The notes under the pieces were generated by a model, which was not told the origin of the DNA, did not search any database, and worked only from the letters and a program-made list of their open reading frames with translations. A stretch of 64,000 bases of DNA, taken from NCBI RefSeq assembly GCF_004565475.1, contig NZ_SRHX01000002.1, positions 186,001-250,000 of the forward strand. The letters are read 5' to 3'. Positions 1 through 7,790 of the stretch are shown piece by piece; positions within the stretch are counted from its first letter, which is position 1, and each line of letters opens with the position of its first letter. Both the position numbers and the translations under genes were made by a program. This stretch comes from Lonepinella koalarum. Its GTDB lineage: Bacteria > Pseudomonadota > Gammaproteobacteria > Enterobacterales > Pasteurellaceae.

Positions 1-4
1 TCAT
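1..4 (-). CDS. possible first codon of a divergent gene cut by the window edge
   Basis: Read on the minus strand, an ATG sits at positions 4-2, with a purine-rich GGGAG at 15-11 at ribosome-binding-site distance. Only the first codon lies in the window, so the product cannot be seen. The interval to galT holds two GalR-type operators and a CRP site, so a divergent regulator such as galR/galS would fit. That is inference from layout only. Confidence 0.25.
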
Positions 5-28
5 ATTTTTCTCCCAATATAACAATGA

Positions 29-99
29 TGTAGGGGCGTATTGTATACACTCTTGTGATTAATACAGCGTAATCTGGGCGTATGCAATACGCCCCTACA
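29..99. repeat. inverted repeat / hairpin of a small dispersed palindrome
   Basis: TGTAGGGGCGTATTG at 29-43 is repeated as its exact reverse complement at 85-99. Inside the second copy, GGGCGTAT (76-83) pairs with ATACGCCC (87-94) across a three-base loop. A related hairpin with GGGCGGAT/ATCCGCCC arms lies at 7731-7752 between nrfD and nrfE. The pair suggests a small intergenic repeat family; no coding potential is seen. Confidence 0.55.
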
Positions 100-113
100 T
101 TCAAAGATACATA

Positions 114-129
114 ATGAAAACGTTACCAC
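114..129 (-). promoter_or_regulatory. putative GalR/GalS operator (distal)
   Basis: The minus strand reads GTGGTAACGTTTTCAT. It matches the gal operator consensus GTGNAANCGNTTNCAC at 10 of its 12 defined bases. It lies about 150 bp upstream of galT, and a second similar site is at 242-257, an arrangement compatible with looping repression. Binding is inferred from sequence match only. Confidence 0.5.
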
Positions 130-184
130 TTCATTTTTGCCATTTCAACCCAAAAATACAATAAATTTTTCAATTTTTTTTCAA

Positions 185-206
185 AAATATGATCTACGTC
201 ACAGAT
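185..206 (+). promoter_or_regulatory. putative CRP (cAMP receptor protein) site upstream of galT
   Basis: The 22-mer beginning AAATATGATCTACGTCACAG matches the full E. coli CRP consensus at 17 of 22 positions, including TGATC in the left half and TCACA in the right half. A -10-like TATCTT lies at 225-230, placing the site near -41 of a transcript starting close to 237, a class II arrangement. Confidence 0.6.
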
Positions 207-241
207 TATTTCAAAAAATCTGCTATCTTATACCAAGTCAA

Positions 242-257
242 ATGTAACCGTTTTCGT
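242..257 (+). promoter_or_regulatory. putative GalR/GalS operator (proximal)
   Basis: ATGTAACCGTTTTCGT matches the gal operator consensus GTGNAANCGNTTNCAC at 9 of 12 defined bases. It lies just downstream of the predicted transcription start, between the CRP site and the galT ribosome binding site, where a repressor would block initiation. Confidence 0.5.
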
Positions 258-281
258 TTTTATCAAGCGTAAGGATATTCT

Positions 282-1331
282 ATGAGCATTATTTTTGATC
301 CAACCGAACACCCACATCGCCGTTACAATCCACTCATTGATCAATGGGTACTCGTTTCACCGCACCGTGCTAAACGTCCGTGGCAAGGGCAACAGGAAAA
401 AGTTAATGAAGAACAAAAGCCAAATCATGATCCAAATTGTTATCTCTGTCCACGCAATAAACGCATTACAGGGGAACTCAATCCAGATTATCAACAGCCT
501 TATGTGTTTAAAAATGATTTTTCGGCATTGCTAGAAGATACGCCTGCCCCTGAAAAATCCACTGATCCGCTATTTCAATCGGCTCAAGCTCAAGGCGAAA
601 GTCGGGTAATTTGTTTTTCGCCTGATCATAGTAAAACCTTGCCATTATTAAGCGTGGCGGAAATTAGCCAAGTGATTAAGGTTTGGCAGCAACAACTTAG
701 TGAGTTGGGGCAAAAGTATCAATGGGTACAAATTTTTGAAAATAAAGGGGCGGCGATGGGCTGTTCCAATCCACATCCACATGGTCAAATTTGGGCAAAT
801 AGCTTTTTACCGAACGAAGTCGCTCGAGAAGATCAAACTCAACGCCGTTATTTTGTTGAACAGCATTCGCCAATGTTGCTTGACTATGCTCAACGTGAAT
901 TACAATTAAAAGAACGCATTGTGGTGCAAACCGAACATTGGTTAGCCGTGGTGCCGTATTGGGCGGTATGGCCGTTTGAAACCCTATTAATGCCGAAAAA
1001 AGCACACATTAAACGCTTAACGGAATTAAACCCTGAACAGGCGGAAGATTTAGCGTTAATGCTAAAAAAATTAACCACCAAATACGATAATTTATTTAAC
1101 ACATCATTCCCTTATTCAATGGGTTTTCATGCCGCACCATTTAACGGTGAACCAAACGATCACTGGCAATTACACGCCCATTTTTATCCGCCATTGTTGC
1201 GCTCTGCTACGGTGCGAAAATTTATGGTGGGCTACGAAATGTTAGGCGAAAGCCAACGGGATTTAACCGCTGAACAAGCGGCGACAAGATTACGTGATTT
1301 AAGCGAAGTACATTATAAAGAAGGAAAATAA
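282..1331 (+). CDS. galT: galactose-1-phosphate uridylyltransferase
   Basis: GalT transfers UMP from UDP-glucose to galactose-1-phosphate in the Leloir pathway in the cytoplasm. The 349-residue length is normal for the family. Visible motifs include the zinc-binding CYLCPRN (about residues 53-59), the active-site segment [12 protein letters not shown] (about 160-171) with the His-Pro-His nucleotidylation site, and a C-terminal [11 protein letters not shown]. The ATG at 282 has AAGGA just upstream. The galK start follows the stop with no gap, so the two genes are co-transcribed. The upstream CRP site and two gal operators suggest catabolite control and galactose induction. No galE is in the window. 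Confidence 0.97.
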   Translation: MSIIFDPTEHPHRRYNPLIDQWVLVSPHRAKRPWQGQQEKVNEEQKPNHDPNCYLCPRNKRITGELNPDYQQPYVFKNDFSALLEDTPAPEKSTDPLFQSAQAQGESRVICFSPDHSKTLPLLSVAEISQVIKVWQQQLSELGQKYQWVQIFENKGAAMGCSNPHPHGQIWANSFLPNEVAREDQTQRRYFVEQHSPMLLDYAQRELQLKERIVVQTEHWLAVVPYWAVWPFETLLMPKKAHIKRLTELNPEQAEDLALMLKKLTTKYDNLFNTSFPYSMGFHAAPFNGEPNDHWQLHAHFYPPLLRSATVRKFMVGYEMLGESQRDLTAEQAATRLRDLSEVHYKEGK

Positions 1332-1332
1332 C

Positions 1333-2493
1333 ATGACCCCTTTACAACAAGCTAACCAATTATTTGAGCAAAAATTTCACCGCACTTCCGAATTAAATGT
1401 ATATGCTCCGGGGCGAGTGAACATTATCGGCGAACATACCGATTACAATGATGGCTTTGTGATGCCTTGTGCGATTAATTATGGTACGGCAGTGAGTGGC
1501 GCAAAACGTGATGATCATATTTTTAATGTCTATGCCGCCGATTTAGAGGATACCGATCAATTTTCATTAACCACCGAAATTACCCCAGTGGCTAATAAAA
1601 AATGGACGGGTTATGTGCGTGGGGTGGTGAAGTTTATTCAGCAACATTGCCCTGATTTCAAGCAAGGGGCTGATTTAGTCATCACGGGTAATGTGCCCTT
1701 ATCTGCGGGGTTAAGTTCTTCCGCTTCCCTTGAAGTGGCAGTAGGTAAATTTTGTCAACAGTTAGGAAACCTTGCCTTAACCGATACGCAGATTGCGTTA
1801 ATCGGACAAATGGCAGAAAATAAATTTGTCGGGGCAAATTGTGGCAATATGGATCAGCTTATTTCAGCCTTAGGCGAACAAGGTCATTTACTCATGATTG
1901 ATTGCCGTAGCCTTGCAACCGTTGCTGTGCCAGTGCCAGAAAATATTGCGGTGATGATCGTGAATTCCCATGTTAAACACGATTTAGTCACGGGCGAATA
2001 TAATACTCGCCGTCAACAATGTGAACGAGCTGCTGAATTCTTTGGGGTGAAAGCCTTGCGAGATGTGTCGATTGAACAGTTTAAACAACGTGAAGCGGAG
2101 CTCACTGCTATAGATGAAGATACCGCTAAACGTGCCAGACATATTGTCACCGAAAATCAACGTGTGCTAGATGCGGTACAAGCTTTAAATCAAGGGGATA
2201 TTCAAACCCTAGGCAAATTAATGGGGCAATCCCATGATTCCATGCGTGATGATTTTGAGATCACCACGCCTGAAATTGATTATTTAGTCGAATTAGCTCA
2301 AGTCGCTGTAGGTAATACAGGCGGGGCGAGAATGACAGGTGGTGGTTTTGGCGGTTGTATTGTGGCGGTAGCGCCGGTGGAAAAAGTGGATGCTGTACGT
2401 CAACTGATTGCCGATAATTATCAAAAACAGACGGGAATTAAAGAAGATTTTTATGTGTGTACCGCCTCGCAAGGAGTACAAGTATGGGCGTAA
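1333..2493 (+). CDS. galK: galactokinase
   Basis: GalK phosphorylates alpha-D-galactose to galactose-1-phosphate using ATP, feeding GalT. GHMP-kinase signatures are clear: the galactokinase signature [19 protein letters not shown] near residue 27, the ATP-binding loop [14 protein letters not shown] near 121, and the C-terminal [13 protein letters not shown] near 330. Its 386 residues match the family. It begins one base after the galT stop codon. Its last codons overlap the galM start, the usual sign of coupled translation. An uptake signal core lies in the coding sequence at 1379-1387. Confidence 0.97.
   Translation: MTPLQQANQLFEQKFHRTSELNVYAPGRVNIIGEHTDYNDGFVMPCAINYGTAVSGAKRDDHIFNVYAADLEDTDQFSLTTEITPVANKKWTGYVRGVVKFIQQHCPDFKQGADLVITGNVPLSAGLSSSASLEVAVGKFCQQLGNLALTDTQIALIGQMAENKFVGANCGNMDQLISALGEQGHLLMIDCRSLATVAVPVPENIAVMIVNSHVKHDLVTGEYNTRRQQCERAAEFFGVKALRDVSIEQFKQREAELTAIDEDTAKRARHIVTENQRVLDAVQALNQGDIQTLGKLMGQSHDSMRDDFEITTPEIDYLVELAQVAVGNTGGARMTGGGFGGCIVAVAPVEKVDAVRQLIADNYQKQTGIKEDFYVCTASQGVQVWA
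1379..1387 (-). repeat. DNA uptake signal sequence core (first of about two dozen)
   Basis: ACCGCACTT, the reverse of AAGTGCGGT. By eye I located perfect 9-mers starting at 1379, 2853, 5387, 5412, 8801, 9453, 11626, 13332, 13884, 17878, 21206, 21700, 22179, 28777, 28952, 30231, 31712, 33714, 33732, 35233, 35919, then 57564, 57785 and 58238. The list may miss some. The core is of the H. influenzae type. None was seen between 35928 and 57563. Confidence 0.9.
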
Positions 2494-3530
2494 CCATTGA
2501 AGCTACAAAGACTTTGGCGCTCGATAAACAAGTCTTACAGCTCGTTACCTTAACCAATCAGCAAGGTATGCAAGTACAATTTATCGACTGGGGAGCGACT
2601 TGGGTGTCTTGTGTTGTGCCAGTAGAAAATGAAAAGCGTGAAGTGTTACTCGGTTGTCAATTAGCAGACTATGCCAAACAAGGCGTTTATTTAGGCGCAA
2701 CTATCGGACGTTATGCTAACCGAATTGCCAACAGTCAATTTGCATATCAAGGTGAAACCATCAAATTAACCGCTAATCAAAATGAGCATCAGTTACATGG
2801 TGGTTTAATTGGCTTTGATAAACAACGTTGGAAAATCGAGCAAACAGGCGAAAAGTGCGGTGAAAATTTTGTGATTTTTTCGTTAATTTCACCTGATGGT
2901 GAGCAAGGTTTTCAAGGTAATGTAAAGGTGCAAGCTATTTATCGTTTAACCGATGATAATGCCCTGATCGTTGAATTTAAAGCCGTTTCGGATAAAGACA
3001 CGCCATTAAATTTAACCAATCATGCTTATTTTAATTTAAATAACGCAGCACAAGGTTGTGATATTCGTGAACATTTTTTACAACTGAATGCCGCGCAATT
3101 TTTACCCGTAGATAGCCAAGGTATTCCCAATGCTCCTTTAAAATCGGTGCAAAATAGCAGCTTTGATTTTCGCCAAGCAAAAGCTATTAAACAGGATTTT
3201 TTACAAGCTGAACAACAGCTCACCAAAGGTTATGACCATGCTTTTCTGTTAGATCAACAACGAGAAAAAACTTGTGCTATTTTAACCGCACCTGATCGAT
3301 CTTTGTGTTTAACCGTTAGTACCAGTCAAGCAGCATTACAGGTTTACACAGGCAATTATCTCCAAGGTACACCGACTCGTTGTGGTGGCGAATATGCTGA
3401 TTACACAGGCATCGCCCTAGAAACCCAAGCCTTACCAGATACCCCAAATCACCCTGAATGGTGGCAATATGGCGGAATGCTGAAAGCGGGAGAAACATAT
3501 CATCATTGGACTAAATTTCAGTTTAGTTAA
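2484..3530 (+). CDS. galM: aldose 1-epimerase (mutarotase)
   Basis: GalM interconverts alpha and beta anomers of galactose (and glucose), supplying the alpha anomer to GalK. I chose the ATG at 2484, inside the last codons of galK, because AAGGAG at 2471-2476 is well placed; the open frame itself extends back to 2457. The product is 348 residues. Family motifs include [16 protein letters not shown] with the conserved substrate arginine, [19 protein letters not shown] with the catalytic-region histidine, and [11 protein letters not shown] with the catalytic glutamate. It ends the galTKM operon. A weak hairpin follows at 3562-3583. An uptake signal lies at 2853-2861. Confidence 0.95.
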   Translation: MGVTIEATKTLALDKQVLQLVTLTNQQGMQVQFIDWGATWVSCVVPVENEKREVLLGCQLADYAKQGVYLGATIGRYANRIANSQFAYQGETIKLTANQNEHQLHGGLIGFDKQRWKIEQTGEKCGENFVIFSLISPDGEQGFQGNVKVQAIYRLTDDNALIVEFKAVSDKDTPLNLTNHAYFNLNNAAQGCDIREHFLQLNAAQFLPVDSQGIPNAPLKSVQNSSFDFRQAKAIKQDFLQAEQQLTKGYDHAFLLDQQREKTCAILTAPDRSLCLTVSTSQAALQVYTGNYLQGTPTRCGGEYADYTGIALETQALPDTPNHPEWWQYGGMLKAGETYHHWTKFQFS

Positions 3531-3561
3531 ACAAATAGTATCTAATTTCCTTAAAAAATAA

Positions 3562-3583
3562 CTGGGTGCATGACGGCACCCGG
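3562..3583 (+). terminator. hairpin after galM
   Basis: CTGGGTGC (3562-3569) can pair with GCACCCGG (3576-3583), with one G-T pair and a six-base loop. There is no strong T-run after it, so it may be a weak or Rho-assisted terminator. Confidence 0.45.
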
Positions 3584-3642
3584 TATTGTCTAAATTTTCA
3601 CTGCACATTGTTTATTTATTTTTCAGCTTACTTTCTTTCTCC

Positions 3643-3658
3643 TACCCATTTAGGTGTA
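3643..3658 (+). promoter_or_regulatory. putative NarP/NarL 7-2-7 heptamer pair upstream of nrfA
   Basis: TACCCAT-TT-AGGTGTA is an inverted pair of NarL/NarP heptamers with the two-base spacing that NarP requires. It deviates at one position from TACYYMT/AKRRGTA. It lies immediately upstream of an FNR-like site and about 200 bp before nrfA, which fits nitrate/nitrite control of the nrf operon. Confidence 0.55.
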
Positions 3659-3664
3659 TTTTAC

Positions 3665-3678
3665 TTGATCTAACGCAA
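3665..3678 (+). promoter_or_regulatory. putative FNR site upstream of nrfA
   Basis: TTGATCTAACGCAA has a perfect left FNR half-site (TTGAT) and three of five bases of the right half (ATCAA). A -10-like TATGTA at about 3695-3700 would put the site near -40. nrf operons are classically FNR-activated under anaerobiosis; binding here is inferred. Confidence 0.45.
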
Positions 3679-3851
3679 TAAAAAGTAGAAAACCTATGTA
3701 AAAAGTGTGGGAATTTGTTATTTTACCCTAGCATTTTTATATTTTATTATCTTATCCCATTGTTTTAAATGATAAATATTATTATTTAAAGATGAGTGGC
3801 TAAGATATTTCTTCATACCTTATATGGTTAATTTTATATGGAGTGATTACC

Positions 3852-5375
3852 GTGGACATCTTCAAAAAAACGCTCTCTTTGCTAATATTTTCATTTTTGA
3901 GTTTATTGATGGCACAAGGTACCTTAGCAGATACTCAACCGATTGATGCTTCAAAAGTGGATACTCAAGCAGAAATCAAATATGCCCCGAAAAAAGGGGA
4001 GCTTGCTACACCCAATCCTGATCTTAAAATTGACTCTGTGAATGAAAAATTTGCAGAGAAATATCCACGTCAATATGACAGTTGGAAATCTACCAATAAA
4101 TCAACCGCAGCAGATTCGGCGATAGAACAGGATCCACGCATGATTGTATTGTGGGGCGGTTATGCTTTTGCTAAAGATTATAATAAACCACGCGGTCATT
4201 ACTATGCCATCACAGATGTACGTAATATTTTACGTACAGGCGCACCAACCGATGCGAATACGGGACCACAACCCATGGCGTGTTGGACCTGTAAAGGACC
4301 GGATGTACCGCGTTTAATTGCTGAATGGGGAGAAGAGGGCTATTTTACTGGCAAATGGGCGAAAGCCGGGGCGGAAGTGGTTAATTCTATTGGTTGTGCA
4401 GATTGCCACGATACTGGTTCAAAAGACTTTGCTGATGGAAAACCGGCATTACGCATTGCTCGTCCGCACGTTTTACGTGCTTTAGAAGCCATTGATAAGC
4501 CTTTTGAACAATCAGATCGTACTGACCAACGTGCGGCGGTATGTGCTAACTGTCATGTAGAATATTACTTTGATAAAACCAATGCGAATAACGTAGTTTT
4601 CCCATGGTATAAAGGGGTGGATGTGGATAGTATGGAAAAATACTATGACGAAATCGGCTTTAAAGATTGGGAACATAGCTTATCTAAAGCCCCTATGTTA
4701 AAAACCCAGCATCCTGATTTTGAAACTTGGTCAATGGGTACGCACGGTAAAAATGGCGTGACCTGTATTGACTGCCATATGCCAAAAGTACAAGGGGAAG
4801 ACGGCAAAGTCTATACTAATCACCAAATTGGCAACCCATTTGATGCCTTTGAAAGTACTTGTGCGAAATGTCATGATCAAAGTAAACAAACCTTAAAACA
4901 AACCGTAGCCAATCATAAAAAAGACATAAAAGAAGTGATGATTAAATTGGAAGATCAATTAGTCAGCGCTCATTTTGAAGCTAAAGCGGCTTGGGATGCC
5001 GGTGCGACACAAGACGAAATGAAAGACGCCTTACAAGCTATCCGCCATGCTCAATGGCGTTGGGATTATTCCGCTGCCAGTCACGGAGGGCATATGCACG
5101 CGCCGGATGTTATGTTGAAAGTGATAGCCTCTGGTTTGGATCGTGCTGCCGATGCGCGCCGAGAATTAGCCATCATTTTATCCCGCCATGAAGTTAAACA
5201 ACCTATTGATTATCCAGATATTTCTAGCGCAGAGAAAGCGTGGAAAGTGATGGGAATTGATATTGAAAAAGAACGTCAAGCGAAAGACGAGTTCATAAAA
5301 ACAATTGTGCCAGAGTGGAATAAAGAAGCGAAAGCCAAAGGCTTGCTAATTAATGATGAACCACCGGTGAAATAA
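3852..5375 (+). CDS. nrfA: cytochrome c552, pentaheme ammonia-forming nitrite reductase
   Basis: NrfA is the periplasmic catalytic subunit that reduces nitrite to ammonium with six electrons. The product has an N-terminal signal peptide and five heme-attachment motifs: the diagnostic CWTCK for the active-site heme near residue 144, then CADCH (182), CANCH (231), CIDCH (305) and CAKCH (337). The 507-residue length is normal. I prefer the GTG at 3852, served by GGAG at 3840-3843; an in-frame GTG at 3843 has no ribosome binding site. It heads nrfABCD and is preceded by NarP- and FNR-like sites. A paired uptake-signal hairpin separates it from nrfB. Confidence 0.96.
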   Translation: MDIFKKTLSLLIFSFLSLLMAQGTLADTQPIDASKVDTQAEIKYAPKKGELATPNPDLKIDSVNEKFAEKYPRQYDSWKSTNKSTAADSAIEQDPRMIVLWGGYAFAKDYNKPRGHYYAITDVRNILRTGAPTDANTGPQPMACWTCKGPDVPRLIAEWGEEGYFTGKWAKAGAEVVNSIGCADCHDTGSKDFADGKPALRIARPHVLRALEAIDKPFEQSDRTDQRAAVCANCHVEYYFDKTNANNVVFPWYKGVDVDSMEKYYDEIGFKDWEHSLSKAPMLKTQHPDFETWSMGTHGKNGVTCIDCHMPKVQGEDGKVYTNHQIGNPFDAFESTCAKCHDQSKQTLKQTVANHKKDIKEVMIKLEDQLVSAHFEAKAAWDAGATQDEMKDALQAIRHAQWRWDYSAASHGGHMHAPDVMLKVIASGLDRAADARRELAIILSRHEVKQPIDYPDISSAEKAWKVMGIDIEKERQAKDEFIKTIVPEWNKEAKAKGLLINDEPPVK

Positions 5376-5385
5376 CCTGAAAATC

Positions 5386-5421
5386 CACCGCACTTTCCAA
5401 ACAAAATGAAAAAGTGCGGTG
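5386..5421. terminator. hairpin made of an inverted uptake-signal pair between nrfA and nrfB
   Basis: CACCGCACTTT (5386-5396) and AAAGTGCGGTG (5411-5421) are perfect inverted copies around the uptake-signal core. They can form an 11-bp stem. No T-run follows and nrfB starts 31 bases later, so this is probably an attenuator or partial terminator that lets nrfA be made in excess of nrfBCD. That role is inference. Confidence 0.5.
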
Positions 5422-5451
5422 TGTTTCAAGCTAAATTTTAAGGTAATAAAG

Positions 5452-6081
5452 ATGAACTCAATAATTAAATTTGCCAAAATCTCTACATTGTTGATGCTGT
5501 CTGTTGGGGCAATATCTATTGCTCAAGCCGAAACGCTAACCACGCCGACAGAAGTGAATTCAGCCAGCTATGAACCGAGCCTAGAAAATGATCGTAACCC
5601 AAATGAATATTGTGCTAAGTGCCACAGTTTTGATACGACATCGGCGCAAGCCAAAGGTGAATTTCATGCGGGCAAATTTCATGGTATCCATTTAGATCAG
5701 AAAAATCCAACGACAGGTAAGCCGATTACTTGCGTCACCTGTCACGGTAATATCAGTGAAAATCACCGTCGTGGCGTAAAAGATGTCATGCGTTTTCACG
5801 GATTGTGGGATAACGATCAAGTGATTAAATATACCCCAGCAGAACAAAATGAAGTGTGTTTTTCTTGTCATCAGCCCGAAAAATTACAAGAGAAATTTTG
5901 GGCTCATGATGTTCACTCCATTAAGTTAGCTTGTGCCAGTTGTCATACTTTACATCCGAAACAAGATGCGATGAAAGACATCCAACCGAAAGCCCGAGTA
6001 AAACTTTGTGTGGATTGCCACAGTAAACAACAAAAATTGAAACAACAAGATCAACATAGCACTGAAAAGGATAAAAAATGA
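5452..6081 (+). CDS. nrfB: pentaheme c-type cytochrome NrfB
   Basis: NrfB is the small periplasmic electron carrier that passes electrons from the NrfCD quinol-oxidising module to NrfA. A signal peptide ending near AISIAQA is followed by five CxxCH motifs: CAKCH, CVTCH, CFSCH, CASCH and CVDCH. I start at ATG 5452, preceded by TAAGG, giving 209 residues; a longer in-frame opening from 5419 would add residues ahead of the hydrophobic signal and runs through the hairpin. The stop overlaps the nrfC start by four bases (ATGA), showing translational coupling. Confidence 0.94.
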   Translation: MNSIIKFAKISTLLMLSVGAISIAQAETLTTPTEVNSASYEPSLENDRNPNEYCAKCHSFDTTSAQAKGEFHAGKFHGIHLDQKNPTTGKPITCVTCHGNISENHRRGVKDVMRFHGLWDNDQVIKYTPAEQNEVCFSCHQPEKLQEKFWAHDVHSIKLACASCHTLHPKQDAMKDIQPKARVKLCVDCHSKQQKLKQQDQHSTEKDKK

Positions 6082-6761
6082 CCGCTTGCTCACGCCGAAA
6101 CTTTGTTTCTGGAATGGGAGCGTTAATCCTTACTACAGGAACAACAGTCAGTTTAATGGCACAAGGTGGCACCAATTATGCCGACAAAACCATTCGCTAT
6201 GCCATGGTGCATGATGAAACCGCTTGTATTGGTTGCACCGCTTGTATGGATGCTTGTCGTGAAGTGAACCAAGTGCCGGAAGGAGTTTCACGTTTGGAAA
6301 TTATCCGTAGTGAACCGATGGGTGAATTTCCTAATGTGGAATATGAATTTTTCCGCCAATCTTGCCAACATTGTACTAATGCCCCTTGTGTATCGGTTTG
6401 CCCAACCGGTGCGTCTTTTATTGATCGCAAAACAGGTATTGTGGATGTGCATAAGGATCTTTGTGTGGGTTGTCAATATTGTGTGGCAGTCTGTCCGTAT
6501 CGGGTACGTTTTATTCACCCTATTCATAAAACTGCGGATAAATGCAATTTCTGTCGTGATACTAATTTAGCACAGGGTAAACAACCGGCTTGTGTGGAAA
6601 GTTGCCCGACCAACGCCTTAACCTTTGGTGATATGAATGATCCAACCAGTGCGGTGGTTCAAAAAGTGCGGGCTAATCCGGTTTATCGCACCAAGGTGCA
6701 GTTAGGTACAGAACCGAATTTATATCATATTCCATTTGGCAAAGGGGAACATCGATCATGA
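6078..6761 (+). CDS. nrfC: nitrite reductase iron-sulfur subunit NrfC
   Basis: NrfC is the ferredoxin-like 4x[4Fe-4S] subunit that carries electrons from the membrane subunit NrfD towards NrfB. A twin-arginine signal (SRRNFVSGMGAL, near residue 5) marks Tat export. Cysteine clusters appear in order: CIGCTACMDAC, CQHCTNAPCVSVCP, CVGCQYCVAVCP, and CNFCRD with a later CVESCP. Length 227 residues is normal. The gene overlaps both neighbours by four bases, so nrfB, nrfC and nrfD are coupled. Confidence 0.95.
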   Translation: MTACSRRNFVSGMGALILTTGTTVSLMAQGGTNYADKTIRYAMVHDETACIGCTACMDACREVNQVPEGVSRLEIIRSEPMGEFPNVEYEFFRQSCQHCTNAPCVSVCPTGASFIDRKTGIVDVHKDLCVGCQYCVAVCPYRVRFIHPIHKTADKCNFCRDTNLAQGKQPACVESCPTNALTFGDMNDPTSAVVQKVRANPVYRTKVQLGTEPNLYHIPFGKGEHRS

Positions 6762-7717
6762 CTGAACATTTTCAAACCCCAAATTTAGTCTGGGATAGCA
6801 GTATTGCCATTTATTTATTTTTGTTAGGCATTTCATCCGGTGCCGTGCAATTAGCCATTGCTTTCCGCAACACGAGTGCAGTGAAATTAGAGAAACCGAG
6901 CCAAAACTGGGTTATTCGCAGTGGCGTTATTTTAGGCTTTGTGCCAGTATTAATTGGCTTAACCTTGCTGATTTTCCACTTAGCTCGTCCTTGGACATTT
7001 TGGAAACTCATGTTTCATTATCAATTCCATTCCGTGATGTCGATGGGGGTGATGTTATTCCAAGTTTATTTGTTGATCTTAGCGATATGGTCAGCCATTA
7101 TTTTTAAAGATGAATTATCCTTGTTGATTGATCGTTTTATACCTGTGTTAAATTTCCTGATCAAATGGATTGGAGTAATACAAAAATGGCTAAAACCTGT
7201 GGAAGTGGTGCTGTTTGTGTTAGCTGCTGTATTGGGTGCTTATACCGGTTTCTTGCTCTCGGCATTGATTAGTTATCCTATGTTAAATAATCCCGTCTTG
7301 CCGGCATTATTTTTAGCATCAGGCACATCATCGGGGATTGCGGCAACCTTTTTAATGATTTTACTGGCAGGGAAATTAGCCGGTGATAGTCACGAAATCC
7401 ATTTTATCCATAAATTTGAAGTGCCAATTATGGTGACTGAATTGGGGTTATTGGTGTGTTTTTTGGCCGGACTTTATTTCGGTGGTGGGATTAAAGTTGT
7501 GGCGTTAAAAAATGCACTCACAGGCTTTTGGGGCGTGGTATTTTGGTTGGGGGTATTCTTAATCGGGATTATTATTCCACTGATTGCCAATCTGTTTGTC
7601 AATGATAAGTGGAAATATAATCGAAACTTTATTATATTGGTGTCGATTTTTGATTTAATCGGCGTATTGTGTCTGCGCTATTTTATTTTATACGCTGGAC
7701 AATTAACCGTGGCTTAA
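6758..7717 (+). CDS. nrfD: nitrite reductase membrane subunit NrfD
   Basis: NrfD (NrfD/PsrC family) is the integral membrane subunit that oxidises menaquinol and hands electrons to NrfC. The 319-residue product is dominated by about eight hydrophobic spans, starting with IYLFLLGISSGAVQLAIAF. The start overlaps nrfC by four bases. After the stop comes a hairpin of the GGGCGGAT family (7731-7752) before nrfE, so nrfE may be less expressed or separately expressed. Confidence 0.93.
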   Translation: MTEHFQTPNLVWDSSIAIYLFLLGISSGAVQLAIAFRNTSAVKLEKPSQNWVIRSGVILGFVPVLIGLTLLIFHLARPWTFWKLMFHYQFHSVMSMGVMLFQVYLLILAIWSAIIFKDELSLLIDRFIPVLNFLIKWIGVIQKWLKPVEVVLFVLAAVLGAYTGFLLSALISYPMLNNPVLPALFLASGTSSGIAATFLMILLAGKLAGDSHEIHFIHKFEVPIMVTELGLLVCFLAGLYFGGGIKVVALKNALTGFWGVVFWLGVFLIGIIIPLIANLFVNDKWKYNRNFIILVSIFDLIGVLCLRYFILYAGQLTVA

Positions 7718-7730
7718 TGTTTTATGGTCG

Positions 7731-7752
7731 GGGCGGATCAATGTATCCGCCC
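7731..7752. repeat. hairpin repeat between nrfD and nrfE
   Basis: GGGCGGAT (7731-7738) and ATCCGCCC (7745-7752) form a perfect 8-bp stem with a six-base loop. It resembles the palindrome at 76-94 near the left edge of the window. It could act as an RNA processing or partial termination point in the nrf transcript; this is inference. Confidence 0.45.
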
Positions 7753-7790
7753 GTTGATTAACGACATTTTGGTTCTAACCTACAAATGAT

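Noticed and set aside
697-1005. Open frame on the minus strand inside galT
   Set aside because: It is antisense to a well-supported gene, has no ribosome binding site and no family features.
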